Positions 9,013 through 18,663 are shown, counted from the stretch's first letter. The stretch is 64,000 bases of DNA from Terribacillus saccharophilus (GCF_002272745.1 NZ_NPBD01000002.1:434001-498000); one strand, 5' to 3'. A program made the numbers and translations. Notes: generated by a model from the sequence alone, not told the origin.

Positions 9013-9933
9013 TTAATCTGCATTTTTCTCTTTAGCTATAGTTTGTCTCTGTATCTTAATCGATGTAAGCAGAATACCGATACAAACTAGTACGGCACCT
9101 AGGATAATATTGGGCGTTATTTCCTCGCCCAGTTGTAGCCAGCCGAAAAATAAACCTAGCAGCGGCACGGACATGAGTGAGATAGATGCAATCGAAGCCT
9201 CAATTTTGCTCAATACCCAGTTCCATCCTACGAATGCAACAGCGGAACCTAGTATCCCGTTGTAAAGCAATGCGAGCAAGGAAGAAGTGGATACTGTTAA
9301 ATTCGTGATCGCGGCATGTTCACTCGCAAAAGAAATAACGAATAGAAGAACTGCTCCAATCAGCATCTGCCACATTGTCATTTTAATTTTATGGTGTGCG
9401 CCACCGACTTTCTTTGTATAGATATTCGCTCCTGCCCAGAAAAAGGCTGAAACCACGATAATCGCTTCTCCTACTAACGTAAGATCAAAGGACAAATGAA
9501 ATAGCTTTGTACCTATAATACATACTAAACCGGCAGCTCCGACTAGCAGTCCGATTACTTTATTCATTACTAGTCGCTCCTTAAGCATAAAGTGTGCCAT
9601 CACACTGACAATTATCGGCATTGTGTATACAAGAACAGATGAAACACCTGAGTCGACAAATTGCATTCCGAATGTAGACAGCGCATAATAACCAATACAC
9701 ATTAATGCGGCTAGTATAAAGAAGGGTTTCCACTCATGCTTTTCCGGCAAAATGCGCACCTTCTTTACTAATAAAACTATTACTAATACTGCCGCTCCAA
9801 TCAGGAGACGGAAGGAGGAGAACAAAAAGGGAGGGAAATCCTCTAAACCAATCTTTACAGTTACCCATAAATATCCCCAAATAATACTAATGATTGCTAT
9901 CATACTAACTACTCTTACTTGATTCATGTTCAT
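9013..9933 (-). CDS. EamA/DMT-superfamily exporter
   Basis: A 306-residue integral membrane protein with about ten hydrophobic helices in two repeats of five, the EamA layout. Typical signatures are SIIWGYLWVTVKIGLEDFPPF in helix 1, FRLLIGAAVL, and in the second half WAGANIYTKKVG and LYNGILGSAVAFVGWN. Family members export amino acids, nucleosides or other small metabolites; nothing here fixes the substrate. A MerR regulator ends 13 bases upstream on the same strand, so the exporter is probably induced by whatever ligand the regulator binds, perhaps a toxic small molecule. Confidence 0.85.
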   Translation of the reverse strand: MNMNQVRVVSMIAIISIIWGYLWVTVKIGLEDFPPFLFSSFRLLIGAAVLVIVLLVKKVRILPEKHEWKPFFILAALMCIGYYALSTFGMQFVDSGVSSVLVYTMPIIVSVMAHFMLKERLVMNKVIGLLVGAAGLVCIIGTKLFHLSFDLTLVGEAIIVVSAFFWAGANIYTKKVGGAHHKIKMTMWQMLIGAVLLFVISFASEHAAITNLTVSTSSLLALLYNGILGSAVAFVGWNWVLSKIEASIASISLMSVPLLGLFFGWLQLGEEITPNIILGAVLVCIGILLTSIKIQRQTIAKEKNAD

Positions 9934-9946
9934 TCCTTCATTTCTT

Positions 9947-10333
9947 CTATTTTTCGTTAAACAGTTTGCTATATTTGGCCAGTTTTTTCTGTGTTAAAGC
10001 TATGGCAGACTCCAAACGCTGCTTTTCAGCCTCTAATTTCTGCAAATGGGTCTCAAGGATACTCACTTTATTACGATTGGAGATATCGTCTCCGTCCAAG
10101 AACCCCAATTCATGCCAGTCATTATCTTTCATAAAGGAAGAAATCTCATCCAATGAGAGACCAGCTTCTTTTAAGCAGGCAAGAGCTTGCAGCAGCTGTA
10201 TGTCTCCTTTTGTATATATACGAACACCATTAGGTTTTCTCTGCGGCTTTTTCACAAGTCCGATTCGCTCATAATAACGGAGTGTACCGGTTGAAAATCC
10301 TGTCTTTACTGCAGCTTCCGTTATCGTACACAT
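9947..10333 (-). CDS. MerR family transcriptional regulator
   Basis: A 128-residue regulator with an N-terminal winged helix-turn-helix: TITEAAVKTGFSTGTLRYYE at residues 3-22, then the wing with IYTKGDIQLLQAL. A coiled-coil dimer helix occupies about residues 80-120. No Cys cluster typical of metal-sensing MerR proteins is visible, so a drug or stress ligand is more likely. The ATG follows GAGGTG. It is the first gene of a two-gene unit with the EamA exporter, and its promoter has the long spacer that MerR proteins remodel, so it probably controls its own operon. Confidence 0.85.
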   Translation of the reverse strand: MCTITEAAVKTGFSTGTLRYYERIGLVKKPQRKPNGVRIYTKGDIQLLQALACLKEAGLSLDEISSFMKDNDWHELGFLDGDDISNRNKVSILETHLQKLEAEKQRLESAIALTQKKLAKYSKLFNEK

Positions 10334-10361
10334 CTGTTTTCACCTCACTTAATCCTGCTCT

Positions 10362-10392
10362 ATATTACTCCTTATAGTTAGCTTCAAGTCAA
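10362..10392 (-). promoter_or_regulatory. MerR-type promoter with 19-base spacer and operator dyad
   Basis: On the minus strand TTGACT (10387-10392) and TAATAT (10362-10367) are 19 bases apart. An 18-base imperfect dyad, CTTGAAGCTAACTATAAG (10371-10388), fills the spacer; 12 of its 18 positions are symmetric. Overlong spacers with a central dyad are the hallmark of MerR-activated promoters. Confidence 0.7.
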
Positions 10393-10395
10393 GCT

Positions 10396-10848
10396 TTATA
10401 AATAAAGAAAAGTATGCAGTAGGAAAACTGCACTACAAGGACACCATTTTGTGTTTGCTGCGACATCATTTTCGCGGATGACACTGATAGCAAGGACCAG
10501 GGTAACCAGTATCATCACGCTCACCATTGCGACTACTCCTTTCCAGCCTGATCCACTCCAGAAGAAACCGCCCAAGGAACCGAATATACTAGATCCAGTA
10601 TAATAAAAGAAAAGATAGAGAGAGGATGCTTGAGCTTTATGACTTGCTGCACGTTTCCCAACTAAACTACTGGCAATAGAATGATTTGCAAAAAAAACGA
10701 ATGTAAACAAAGCAATACCAGCAATCACAAAGACAAGCGGCACTGCTAATGTAAGATGCGTTCCAGACAGCACCAATACAATATATCGAGGCAACGAATG
10801 ATTTGGCGAGAATGTTATAAGATTTAATATTGTACGTAGGATAAACAT
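10396..10848 (-). pseudogene. MFS transporter fragment (YnfM-like)
   Basis: The central part reads like the last third of a YnfM-type major facilitator: GIALFTFVFFANHSIASSLV, then AQASSLYLFFYYTGSSIFGS and WKGVVAMV with four hydrophobic helices. A full member has about 400 residues. Here only about 150 are open, the N-terminal helices are missing and the C-terminus ends in an unusual tail (TKWCPCSAVF). The frame is not preceded by a ribosome binding site. It is best read as a degraded gene, truncated at both ends. No mobile element flanks it. Confidence 0.6.
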
Positions 10849-10859
10849 AGCTTTACCAG

Positions 10860-11225
10860 TAGTTAAAATGTTTCTAAAGTAGCAGATTAAGATTTGAGAT
10901 TATATTGAATCTAAATTTGGTTAAGGTGTTGTAAATACGATTGCATTAAATTATTAATGAGTCTAAGTAGTTGATCCAAAAGTACGGTCATGTTGCTATG
11001 AAGTTGTAGAAGATCTGCTAATAGAATTACCTTAATTGAACTTATAGCAACGTGGCTGTATAATTCTGTGTGTTAATGAACGAGAAGGGGTATAAAGATA
11101 GCTTAGGAATACTCATTAGATAATTTTATTTTTTCTTAGTTTACATAATATATATTATCGGAAGTAATGATGAAACGCTGTTTCATATCTCAAAATCTAA
11201 GTATTCTTAAGATATTGAGACAAGA
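10860..11225. other. Gene-free stretch
   Basis: About 370 AT-rich bases between the MFS remnant and the next terminator. I found no supported reading frame or RNA. It may be further decayed sequence from the MFS gene, but no similarity is visible. Confidence 0.4.
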
Positions 11226-11227
11226 TC

Positions 11228-11266
11228 AAAAAAACAGACTGCGCAACTAGTTTGCTGCACAATCTG
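11228..11266 (-). terminator. Terminator of the quinone oxidoreductase gene
   Basis: CAGACTGCGCA (11235-11245) pairs with TGCACAATCTG (11256-11266) over 11 positions including G-U pairs. On the minus strand a run of Ts follows. Confidence 0.8.
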
Positions 11267-11275
11267 ATCTTATTA

Positions 11276-12247
11276 TCAATCCGCTACATGCAAAACAATT
11301 TTGCCTGTATTCTTGTTGCTTTCCATATACTCATGCGAATTTGCAACTTCTGCTAAAGGAAATACTTTGTCGACAATTGGTTTGATTGCTTGTGATTCAA
11401 ACAATGGCAATACATTATCAATCAGATCAGCCGTCAGTCTGGCTTTGTAATCAATGCTTCTTGTACTTAATAACGTTCCTTTTACATGTAAGCGTTTTGC
11501 AAGTAATGGCGTTATATTCGCATTTTCAAGCTTTGTACCGCCTAGGAAACCAATTAAGATCAATCTGCCGTCTGTTTTGAGCGTTTCGATATTCTGATCC
11601 CAGTATGTTGCTCCAATGAAATCTAATATAACATCAGCGCCTGTATCGGCAAGCTTTTCAGCAAAATCTTCTTCTTTATAGTTAATGGTGATGTCAGCGC
11701 CGAGTTCTTTGCAGAAATCAAGCTTTTCTTTAGACCCCGCTGTAACTGCTACTGTTGCACCTGCTTGTTTAGCTAATTGAATGGCAGCCGTTCCGACGCC
11801 GCTTGCACCAGCATGAATCAAGACAGTTTCACCTTGTTTAAGCTCACCGAGCCAATGTAGCGTCTGATAAGCTGTCATAAACACTTCTGGTACCGCCGCT
11901 GCCTCTTCGTAGCTCAAATGCTCTGGAATGGGCATTGCAAGCTTGCTGTTAAGTACAGCGTATTCTGCGTAGCCGCCGGATGGAATGAGTCCAAATATAC
12001 GCTCTCCCTTTTCCCATCCGTATGCTTCCTCTCCTGCTTCTTCCACAACACCAGCAATTTCCAATCCTAAAATTGGATCAAAATCACTTGAAGGGTAATT
12101 TCCTTTTCTTTTTTCTATATCTGCACGGTTAATTGCTGAAGCCTTTACGGAGACAAGAATTTCGTCTGGTTTTATTTTGGGTTTATCGGCTTCTTCCAGT
12201 TTTAGTTTCTCTGTGCCGCCGAAACCTTGTAATGTGATTGCTTTCAT
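11276..12247 (-). CDS. NAD(P)H:quinone oxidoreductase, zinc-independent MDR family
   Basis: A 323-residue medium-chain dehydrogenase/reductase. The GroES-like N-terminal half contains SAINRADIEKRKG and ILGLEIAGVVEEAG. The nucleotide-binding half has HAGASGVGTAAIQLAKQAGA, with the AxxGxxG fold motif that prefers NADPH. Catalytic zinc-binding Cys/His residues are absent, which places it with quinone oxidoreductases (Qor/PIG3-like) and not alcohol dehydrogenases. Such enzymes reduce quinones or reactive enones and serve in oxidative-stress defence. The ATG follows AAAGGGAG. A 30-residue membrane peptide gene ends 28 bases upstream and probably shares its transcript. Confidence 0.85.
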   Translation of the reverse strand: MKAITLQGFGGTEKLKLEEADKPKIKPDEILVSVKASAINRADIEKRKGNYPSSDFDPILGLEIAGVVEEAGEEAYGWEKGERIFGLIPSGGYAEYAVLNSKLAMPIPEHLSYEEAAAVPEVFMTAYQTLHWLGELKQGETVLIHAGASGVGTAAIQLAKQAGATVAVTAGSKEKLDFCKELGADITINYKEEDFAEKLADTGADVILDFIGATYWDQNIETLKTDGRLILIGFLGGTKLENANITPLLAKRLHVKGTLLSTRSIDYKARLTADLIDNVLPLFESQAIKPIVDKVFPLAEVANSHEYMESNKNTGKIVLHVAD

Positions 12248-12275
12248 AGTTATTACTCCCTTTCACTCTTAATTC

Positions 12276-12368
12276 TCAACCTTTACGGAAGAAAAGTAAA
12301 TAAATCAGCACTATCCAGAATGGTATAGCTAACAAGATCCCGATTAGCAGTCCTTTGAAGAATTTCAT
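12276..12368 (-). CDS. Small hydrophobic membrane peptide, 30 residues
   Basis: An ATG with GAGGTG at a usable distance opens a 30-residue frame beginning MKFFKGLLIGILLAIPFW and ending FFRKG. It has a Lys at each end and one membrane-spanning helix between, the design of bacterial single-pass microproteins. It lies 28 bases upstream of the quinone oxidoreductase on the same strand, so the two may be co-transcribed. Proline in the middle of the helix may matter. I do not recognise a family; the evidence is the ribosome site, the clean charge pattern and the position. Confidence 0.6.
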   Translation of the reverse strand: MKFFKGLLIGILLAIPFWIVLIYLLFFRKG

Positions 12369-12435
12369 GCTGCTGCACCTCATTTCGTGTGCTTTTTCTT
12401 ATTGTTAACCATATGATAAAAAGCTTAAACATGCA

Positions 12436-12469
12436 AAAACCCGGCTCTTTTATCTGGAGCTCGGGTTTT
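12436..12469 (-). terminator. Terminator overlapping the 3' end of the SqdX-like gene
   Basis: On the minus strand AAAACCCGAGCTC (12457-12469) pairs with GAGCCGGGTTTT (12436-12447), apart from one bulge. The stop codon of the glycosyltransferase lies in the loop. Confidence 0.75.
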
Positions 12470-13604
12470 GCACTGCTTGATATACAGGGGATCTTGCTTG
12501 AATAGTCTCTAAATAGTAATCGAATAATTCACTGGAAGCATTCGTCCAGGAATGCTTCTCAGCTTCTATTCGTACATTCTGTTTCATTTTAGACGCTAAT
12601 TCTTGATCATCAAGTTTACCAACCGCTTTACTCATGCTCGCTACATCTTCATTTTCAAAGAGGAACCCTGTCTTACCTTCCTCAATTTGTTCCAATGTCG
12701 GTCCGCTTTTAGCAGCAATGACAGGAATTCCGGAAGCCATTGCTTCTAGTATGACTAGACCTAGTGTCTCGGTAATAGACGGGAACAGAAAAGCATCAGC
12801 AGAAGCAAACGCCTGGGATAGCTCTTCTCCATGAAGAAAGCCTGTGAAGAGCGTGTTTGTTCCCGCAAATATCTTCTCCAGTTCTTTACGTGCTGGACCG
12901 TCTCCGATAATAGCTAATGCTAAGTCATCCCGTTCATCCAATAATGGACGAATCTTATGGATTTCCTTCTCAATTGCCAGTCTGCCGACAAAGATGAGCA
13001 ATTTCTTACTATGATCTCCTTGTAAAAGCCGCTCACGCATACTTTTTGAATAAAAATCCGGATGACGCTTCTCTACATCGACACCTCTGCGCAACACATG
13101 CATCCGCTCAAAGCCATGCGCATCAAGCTCCTGCTTTATAGCAGCAGACGTACACAGATTGATGTCAGCTGTATTATGAAGCCTTCGGAAATGCCACCAG
13201 AATAATGGTTTCAAAGGTTTATAAAGTTTGTAATAATCAAGGTATTTCGGTACATGTGTATGGTAGGATGCCAAAAGCGGCAGTCCTTTCTTATGCGCGT
13301 AATGTATTCCTGATACTCCGACTAAGGCAGGATTCGCCACATGCACAAGATCCGGCTGGTGCTTCTCCAGCAAGGCTTTGATACGTCTCGTCGGCATGGA
13401 GAATTTCTTGGAACGGTAAAATGGCATTGTTACTGTCCCAACCCCCTCCACAAGCGCACCTTCATATTCAGTTACACCTAAATCCGGAGCAATGACGACG
13501 ACTTCATGCTTCTGGCTGCGCAGGTACTTGATCGCTTCGGTGAGCCGGGTGACGACACCGTCAGTCGATGGCAGAAATGTCTCGGTGATAATGACGATTT
13601 TCAA
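12450..13604 (-). CDS. sqdX: SqdX/SQD2-type glycosyltransferase (sulfoquinovosyl-DAG synthesis)
   Basis: A 384-residue GT-B family 4 glycosyltransferase. It has the N-terminal TETFLPSTDGVVTRL, the acceptor-side ASYHTHVPKYLDYYKL, VFVGRLAIEKE-like phosphate loop (printed as FVGRLAIEKE), TGFLHGEELSQAFASADAF and the EX7E motif ETLGLVILE. These track closely with SQD2/SqdX, which transfers sulfoquinovose from UDP-sulfoquinovose to diacylglycerol. The call is strengthened by the SqdB gene nine bases upstream. The TTG start follows AGGAG. Without that neighbour it could be read as a generic diacylglycerol mannosyl- or glucosyltransferase, which remains the alternative. Confidence 0.8.
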   Translation of the reverse strand: MKIVIITETFLPSTDGVVTRLTEAIKYLRSQKHEVVVIAPDLGVTEYEGALVEGVGTVTMPFYRSKKFSMPTRRIKALLEKHQPDLVHVANPALVGVSGIHYAHKKGLPLLASYHTHVPKYLDYYKLYKPLKPLFWWHFRRLHNTADINLCTSAAIKQELDAHGFERMHVLRRGVDVEKRHPDFYSKSMRERLLQGDHSKKLLIFVGRLAIEKEIHKIRPLLDERDDLALAIIGDGPARKELEKIFAGTNTLFTGFLHGEELSQAFASADAFLFPSITETLGLVILEAMASGIPVIAAKSGPTLEQIEEGKTGFLFENEDVASMSKAVGKLDDQELASKMKQNVRIEAEKHSWTNASSELFDYYLETIQARSPVYQAVQNPSSR

Positions 13605-13613
13605 TGTGTTCTC

Positions 13614-14765
<1,152 letters not shown>

Positions 14766-14809
14766 TCATCCTCCTGTGACATCAACATTTCTTGGTACGT
14801 TCGTTAACA

Positions 14810-14838
14810 ATTATATGCTAACGATGTTGCAATGAAAA
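14810..14838 (-). promoter_or_regulatory. Candidate promoter of sqdB-sqdX
   Basis: On the minus strand TTTTCA (14833-14838) and a perfect TATAAT (14810-14815) are 17 bases apart, 48 bases before the start codon. The -35 is only a fair match. Confidence 0.45.
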
Positions 14839-14882
14839 ACAATATGGTGTTAAGGAAGATTTGAGAGTGTGTAAACAAATTG

Positions 14883-16400
14883 TTAACTGTTCAGCCCGCG
14901 ATCCAATTTTTTTAGCGGCTTTTTAGCTGGTCCTTCTAGAACTTCACCTGTTCCAGAAAAACGTGATCCGTGACAAGGACAATCCCAACTGGATTCAGCA
15001 CTATTCCAATTGACTTCGCATTTCATATGGGTACAAGTTGTATCGACTTGGTGAATTTCTCCACTTTCGTCCTTGTAAACACCAAGCAGCAGGCCGTTAA
15101 ATCGCACTTTGGTCGCTTCGCCCCGCTTGAGGTTCGGGACATACTCATATGGCTGTTCCAGTTTACCTAATACAAATTCCTTCGCCACTTCCATAACATT
15201 CTTAGTTACACTACCCAAATCCGGGTCAGCCCGAAACCTTGATGGCTGATAAATATTTTTGTATCGGCTGCTGCCTGCTGTAATCAGTGAACTGATTTCA
15301 AGACCTGCAACGATACTGCTTGTCATTCCCCATTTACGATAGCCCGTTGCGACAAAGATATTATCGTTTCCTTTGCTTATATGCCCTATATAAGGAAGAT
15401 TATCTAACGTGACGATATCCTGTGCGGACCACATATAGATAGGAGTCTCTGTACCCATATAAGCAGCAAAGTCCGTGAGTTCCTTATAGTACGTTTCTTC
15501 TGGATGACCTTCGCCTGTACGGTGGGATTCCCCGCCTATGAGAAGTAAGGTGCCGTGTTCTTCTGTTTCAATGCTGCGTATGGACCGGGAAGGCGTATCT
15601 GCATTGATATACATGCCGCCTGGATAGGTCGTTTTTGGCTTAGCCGCTACTACGTAAGATCTATCCTGATACAATCTGGCAAAGTAAAAGCCTTTACCAT
15701 CGTAGAATGGGAAATGAGAAGCGACGACTACCTTTTTACAGTTTATCTTCAATCCGCTCTTGGTAATGACAACGGGATCCTGTCCTTCTTCGATAGTGTC
15801 GACTGGGGTATCTGTATATACCTTACCTCCATTATCTAAAAAGTTTTGCAGCAAGCCGTTAAGAAATTTCAGCGGATGATACTGATATTGCCCCTTCATA
15901 GTCAATGCTTTCTCTATGTCAAAGCCAAGCGGAATCGAATCAGTCAGTTCTCCTTGGATTCCGAGCTTCTGATATGCTTCATATTCCTTCTCCAGTTTAG
16001 TGATGTTCTGCTTTTCCTTTGTATAGATGTAAGCATCCTGTTCTGCTAGATGACAGTCGATACTATGTGCAGAAGTTGTCTCTTTAACAAATCTAATAGC
16101 ATCCATGCAAGCTTCATAATGTGTCTTAGCTGTATCAGTATTAAAATGCTGGATATATTCATCATATATGAGCCCATGCTGTGCAGTTAGCTTTGCTGTC
16201 GTATAGCCTGTGGTTCCGCTATATAGACTGTCGGCTTCCAGTATGGTAACCTGACGTCCTTCTTTGGCAAGCATATAGCCTGTGACTACACCGGTAATAC
16301 CTCCTCCAACAATGACGATGTCACTTTCTGTGTCGTAACGGAGTGATTCGAATTGCGGAATCTCCGTCTTCTCCCGCCAATAGCTTTTATTATGTGTCAT
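14883..16400 (-). CDS. FAD-dependent oxidoreductase with C-terminal Rieske domain (YhfW-like)
   Basis: A 505-residue fusion. The N-terminal DAO-type FAD domain begins with IVIVGGGITGVVTGYML, followed by TTGYTTAKLTAQHG. The last 100 residues form a Rieske domain with CTHMKC and CPCHGSRF, giving the C-x-H and C-x-x-H ligands of a 2Fe-2S cluster. The ATG at 16400 is preferred over the GTG at 16409 because GGGGTGA sits five bases before it. B. subtilis YhfW has the same layout; its substrate is unknown. A paralogue of the same length lies about 400 bases upstream on the same strand, separated by the acylphosphatase gene on the other strand. Confidence 0.88.
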   Translation of the reverse strand: MTHNKSYWREKTEIPQFESLRYDTESDIVIVGGGITGVVTGYMLAKEGRQVTILEADSLYSGTTGYTTAKLTAQHGLIYDEYIQHFNTDTAKTHYEACMDAIRFVKETTSAHSIDCHLAEQDAYIYTKEKQNITKLEKEYEAYQKLGIQGELTDSIPLGFDIEKALTMKGQYQYHPLKFLNGLLQNFLDNGGKVYTDTPVDTIEEGQDPVVITKSGLKINCKKVVVASHFPFYDGKGFYFARLYQDRSYVVAAKPKTTYPGGMYINADTPSRSIRSIETEEHGTLLLIGGESHRTGEGHPEETYYKELTDFAAYMGTETPIYMWSAQDIVTLDNLPYIGHISKGNDNIFVATGYRKWGMTSSIVAGLEISSLITAGSSRYKNIYQPSRFRADPDLGSVTKNVMEVAKEFVLGKLEQPYEYVPNLKRGEATKVRFNGLLLGVYKDESGEIHQVDTTCTHMKCEVNWNSAESSWDCPCHGSRFSGTGEVLEGPAKKPLKKLDRGLNS

Positions 16401-16515
16401 TAAAATCACCCCATCTGTTGTAATAGCAACATTTTTGCCAAATAAATGATGTGTTAATCAGACGTTTTTTGTATACGCTATCAGGGAAGACGTTCTTCAA
16501 GGAGGCGGTATAGAG

Positions 16516-16788
16516 ATGAAATGCGTACAGATGGTAGTTGGCGGAAAGGTTCAAGGTGTCGGTTTTCGGCTTTCAGCCGCAGAAATCGCCCGAAATCTTG
16601 AATTAGTAGGTTTTGTTCGGAACGAAGCAGATGGTACTGTTCGAGTTGATGCCGAGGGAGATCCAGACCGGGTGGAACAATTCATCCAGCAAATCCGCAA
16701 AGGTCCGAATTCGTTTGTAAAAGTGAAACAAGTAGATTTGAAATACTTAGAAAAACAGCAAGGCTTCAAACGTTTTGAAGTAAGGTAA
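16516..16788 (+). CDS. acyP: Acylphosphatase
   Basis: A 90-residue protein with the family signature GKVQGVGFR at residues 13-21, containing the catalytic Arg. The usual catalytic Asn near residue 38-39 is in GFVRNEADGTV. It hydrolyses carboxyl-phosphate bonds such as acetyl phosphate and 1,3-bisphosphoglycerate. The ATG follows AAGGAGGCGG. It stands alone between two minus-strand Rieske oxidoreductase genes and has its own terminator. The aromatic residue that usually follows GFR is Leu here, a small departure. Confidence 0.93.
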   Translation: MKCVQMVVGGKVQGVGFRLSAAEIARNLELVGFVRNEADGTVRVDAEGDPDRVEQFIQQIRKGPNSFVKVKQVDLKYLEKQQGFKRFEVR

Positions 16789-16790
16789 AC

Positions 16791-16824
16791 GAAAAACGCC
16801 CGGCATAATAGCCGGGTGTTTTTT
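16791..16824 (+). terminator. Bidirectional terminator between acyP and the Rieske oxidoreductase
   Basis: ACGCCCGGC (16796-16804) pairs with GCCGGGTGT (16811-16819) and is followed by six more Ts. On the minus strand a GTTTTTC tract serves the opposing gene. Confidence 0.88.
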
Positions 16825-18335
16825 CATTCTACCTTTTTCAAGTCTTTAACCGCCGGTCCTTCGATAACTTCACCGCTTGCTCTGAAGCGAGAGCCATGGC
16901 AAGGACAATCCCAGGTCGTCTCTGCATCATTCCAGTGTACTTCACATCCCATATGGGTGCATGTTGTATCTACTTTATGGACAGTACCTTCCTCATCTTT
17001 ATATATACCAACTAGTTTTCCGTTGTGTCGTATTTTCCCTGCTTCTCCCCGGTCTAGCTCTTCGATAGTCTTTTCTGTTTTCTCAAGTTTACCGGATACG
17101 AGCTCTTTACCTACTTCCACCATGTTTTTAGCTAATGAACCGATACCTTTTGAAACGTCCTGCCGCGCTGGATCATAGATATCGTTGTACAAACTCTTGC
17201 CTTCATCAATCAAAGAAGTAATTTCCTTGGCTGCTGTGATCCCCCCGGACATTCCCCATTTACGGAAGGCAGTTGCTACATACAGATTTTGTGTTCGTTT
17301 TGTTATACGACCGATATAGAAAAGCTGATCCAAGCTCATAAAGTCCTCAGATGACCAATTATACTCATATTCGTCTATATCAAATTCAGAGCGTCCCCAA
17401 TTACGAAGATTACTATAATGCTCCTTCATATTGCTCCCTTTACCAGTGCGATGTCCCTCACCGCCTATCAGCCATATTGTATCTCCATTTTTATCCTGGG
17501 CACTTCGCACAGATCTGGACGGGCTATCAATAGAGATATACATGCCGCCTGGGTAAGCAAGTGGACTTTTACCTGCAACAATGTATGATCGTGCAACATC
17601 CAAACGTGCAAAGTAAGCTCCTTTGAAATCGTAAAATGGAAAATGAGTAGCTATTACCACATGTTTAGCTGTTACACTTCCACCATCCTTCAGCTTAACA
17701 GTAGCTGGTGCACCTTCTTCGATCGTTTCTGCACGGGTGTCTTCGTAGATACGGCCTCCATGCGAGCTGATATACTCTGCCATTGCTTGAAGGAAAAGAA
17801 GCGGATGGAATTGTGCTTGATTATTCATTCTTACTGCTTTTTGTACAGAAACCGGTAGAGCTATTTCGTCTTTTAGTGCTCCTGGTATGCCTAGCTTCTC
17901 ATATGCTTTCCATTCCTTTTCAATTTGGCGGACATTTTTTTCTTCATCAGTGAAGACGTAGGCAGGCTCAACACTCAATTGAAAGTCTGCTTGCAATTCC
18001 TTTTCTGTTTCCCTTACGAAGTCGATTGTTTCCATTGCTGCTTCATAATGGAGTCTAGCAGTTTCTTCACCGAATTTACTAATCAGCTGATCATAAATCA
18101 AGTCATGCTGTGCTGTCAGTTTGGCAGTCGTATAGCCTGTTGTACCATGGCCAAGTTTCAATGCCTCAATTAAAGTGACTTTATAGCCCTTCTTTGTAAG
18201 TAAATAAGCAGTCGTGATTCCCGCGATGCCACCGCCGACTACGCAAACCTCTGATTCCGTATCTTCTTGCAGCTTCTCGTAGTTCGGAAAAGCACTGGTT
18301 TCAATCCAATAAGATTCATGCTTGCCAGTCGACAT
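16824..18335 (-). CDS. FAD-dependent oxidoreductase with C-terminal Rieske domain, second paralogue
   Basis: A 503-residue protein with the same order as the neighbour at 14883: VCVVGGGIAGITTAYLL for FAD, TTGYTTAKLTAQHD, then CTHMGC and CPCHGSRF for the 2Fe-2S cluster. The two proteins align over their whole length with many shared blocks (for example IATHFPFYD, ARSYIVAGK and YPGGMYI), so they arose by duplication. The first loop after the FAD motif and the region near residue 330 differ most. The function of the family is not established; an electron path from a FAD-oxidised amine or other substrate to the Rieske centre is the obvious model. Confidence 0.88.
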   Translation of the reverse strand: MSTGKHESYWIETSAFPNYEKLQEDTESEVCVVGGGIAGITTAYLLTKKGYKVTLIEALKLGHGTTGYTTAKLTAQHDLIYDQLISKFGEETARLHYEAAMETIDFVRETEKELQADFQLSVEPAYVFTDEEKNVRQIEKEWKAYEKLGIPGALKDEIALPVSVQKAVRMNNQAQFHPLLFLQAMAEYISSHGGRIYEDTRAETIEEGAPATVKLKDGGSVTAKHVVIATHFPFYDFKGAYFARLDVARSYIVAGKSPLAYPGGMYISIDSPSRSVRSAQDKNGDTIWLIGGEGHRTGKGSNMKEHYSNLRNWGRSEFDIDEYEYNWSSEDFMSLDQLFYIGRITKRTQNLYVATAFRKWGMSGGITAAKEITSLIDEGKSLYNDIYDPARQDVSKGIGSLAKNMVEVGKELVSGKLEKTEKTIEELDRGEAGKIRHNGKLVGIYKDEEGTVHKVDTTCTHMGCEVHWNDAETTWDCPCHGSRFRASGEVIEGPAVKDLKKVE

Positions 18336-18389
18336 ATAGCGACAACTCCTTTTTTTGTTACACTTAACCTATTTGAGGAAAAGATAAAC

Positions 18390-18420
18390 AAAAAAATCCA
18401 CTGCCTCTTGGCAGTGGATC
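18390..18420 (-). terminator. Terminator of the ferredoxin gene
   Basis: ATCCACTGCC (18396-18405) pairs perfectly with GGCAGTGGAT (18410-18419) around a four-base loop; Ts follow on the minus strand. Confidence 0.9.
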
Positions 18421-18423
18421 TAC

Positions 18424-18663
18424 TTAGTTTTCCTGGAAGAACTTGCGGTTGATTTCGATATACTTTGTTTCTTCCGCTGGAACCTCATCTTCCATGAAGA
18501 TTGCTTCAACTGGGCATACCGCTTCACATGCACCACAATCGATGCAGATGTCAGGATCGATATAGAACATATCTTTACCTTCCGCGATACAGTCAACCGG
18601 ACAAACTTCCATGCATTCGCCCGCTTTTTCCGCTTCACATGGGGAAGTAATGACAAAAGCCAT
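18424..18663 (-). CDS. 7Fe-type ferredoxin (3Fe-4S plus 4Fe-4S)
   Basis: A 79-residue ferredoxin. The start at 18663 is set by AGGAGG and gives the classic N-terminus MAFVITSPC. Cys9, Cys17 and Cys21, with the Cys-Pro pairs, match the cluster spacing C-x7-C-x3-CP of Bacillus/Azotobacter 7Fe ferredoxins. A full 4Fe-4S motif, CIDCGACEAVCP, follows. The last 25 residues have the usual EDEVPAEE and KFFQEN tail. It would carry low-potential electrons in the cytosol. This differs from the single-cluster Fer of B. subtilis. Its position beside the Rieske oxidoreductases suggests, but does not prove, a redox link. Confidence 0.92.
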   Translation of the reverse strand: MAFVITSPCEAEKAGECMEVCPVDCIAEGKDMFYIDPDICIDCGACEAVCPVEAIFMEDEVPAEETKYIEINRKFFQEN

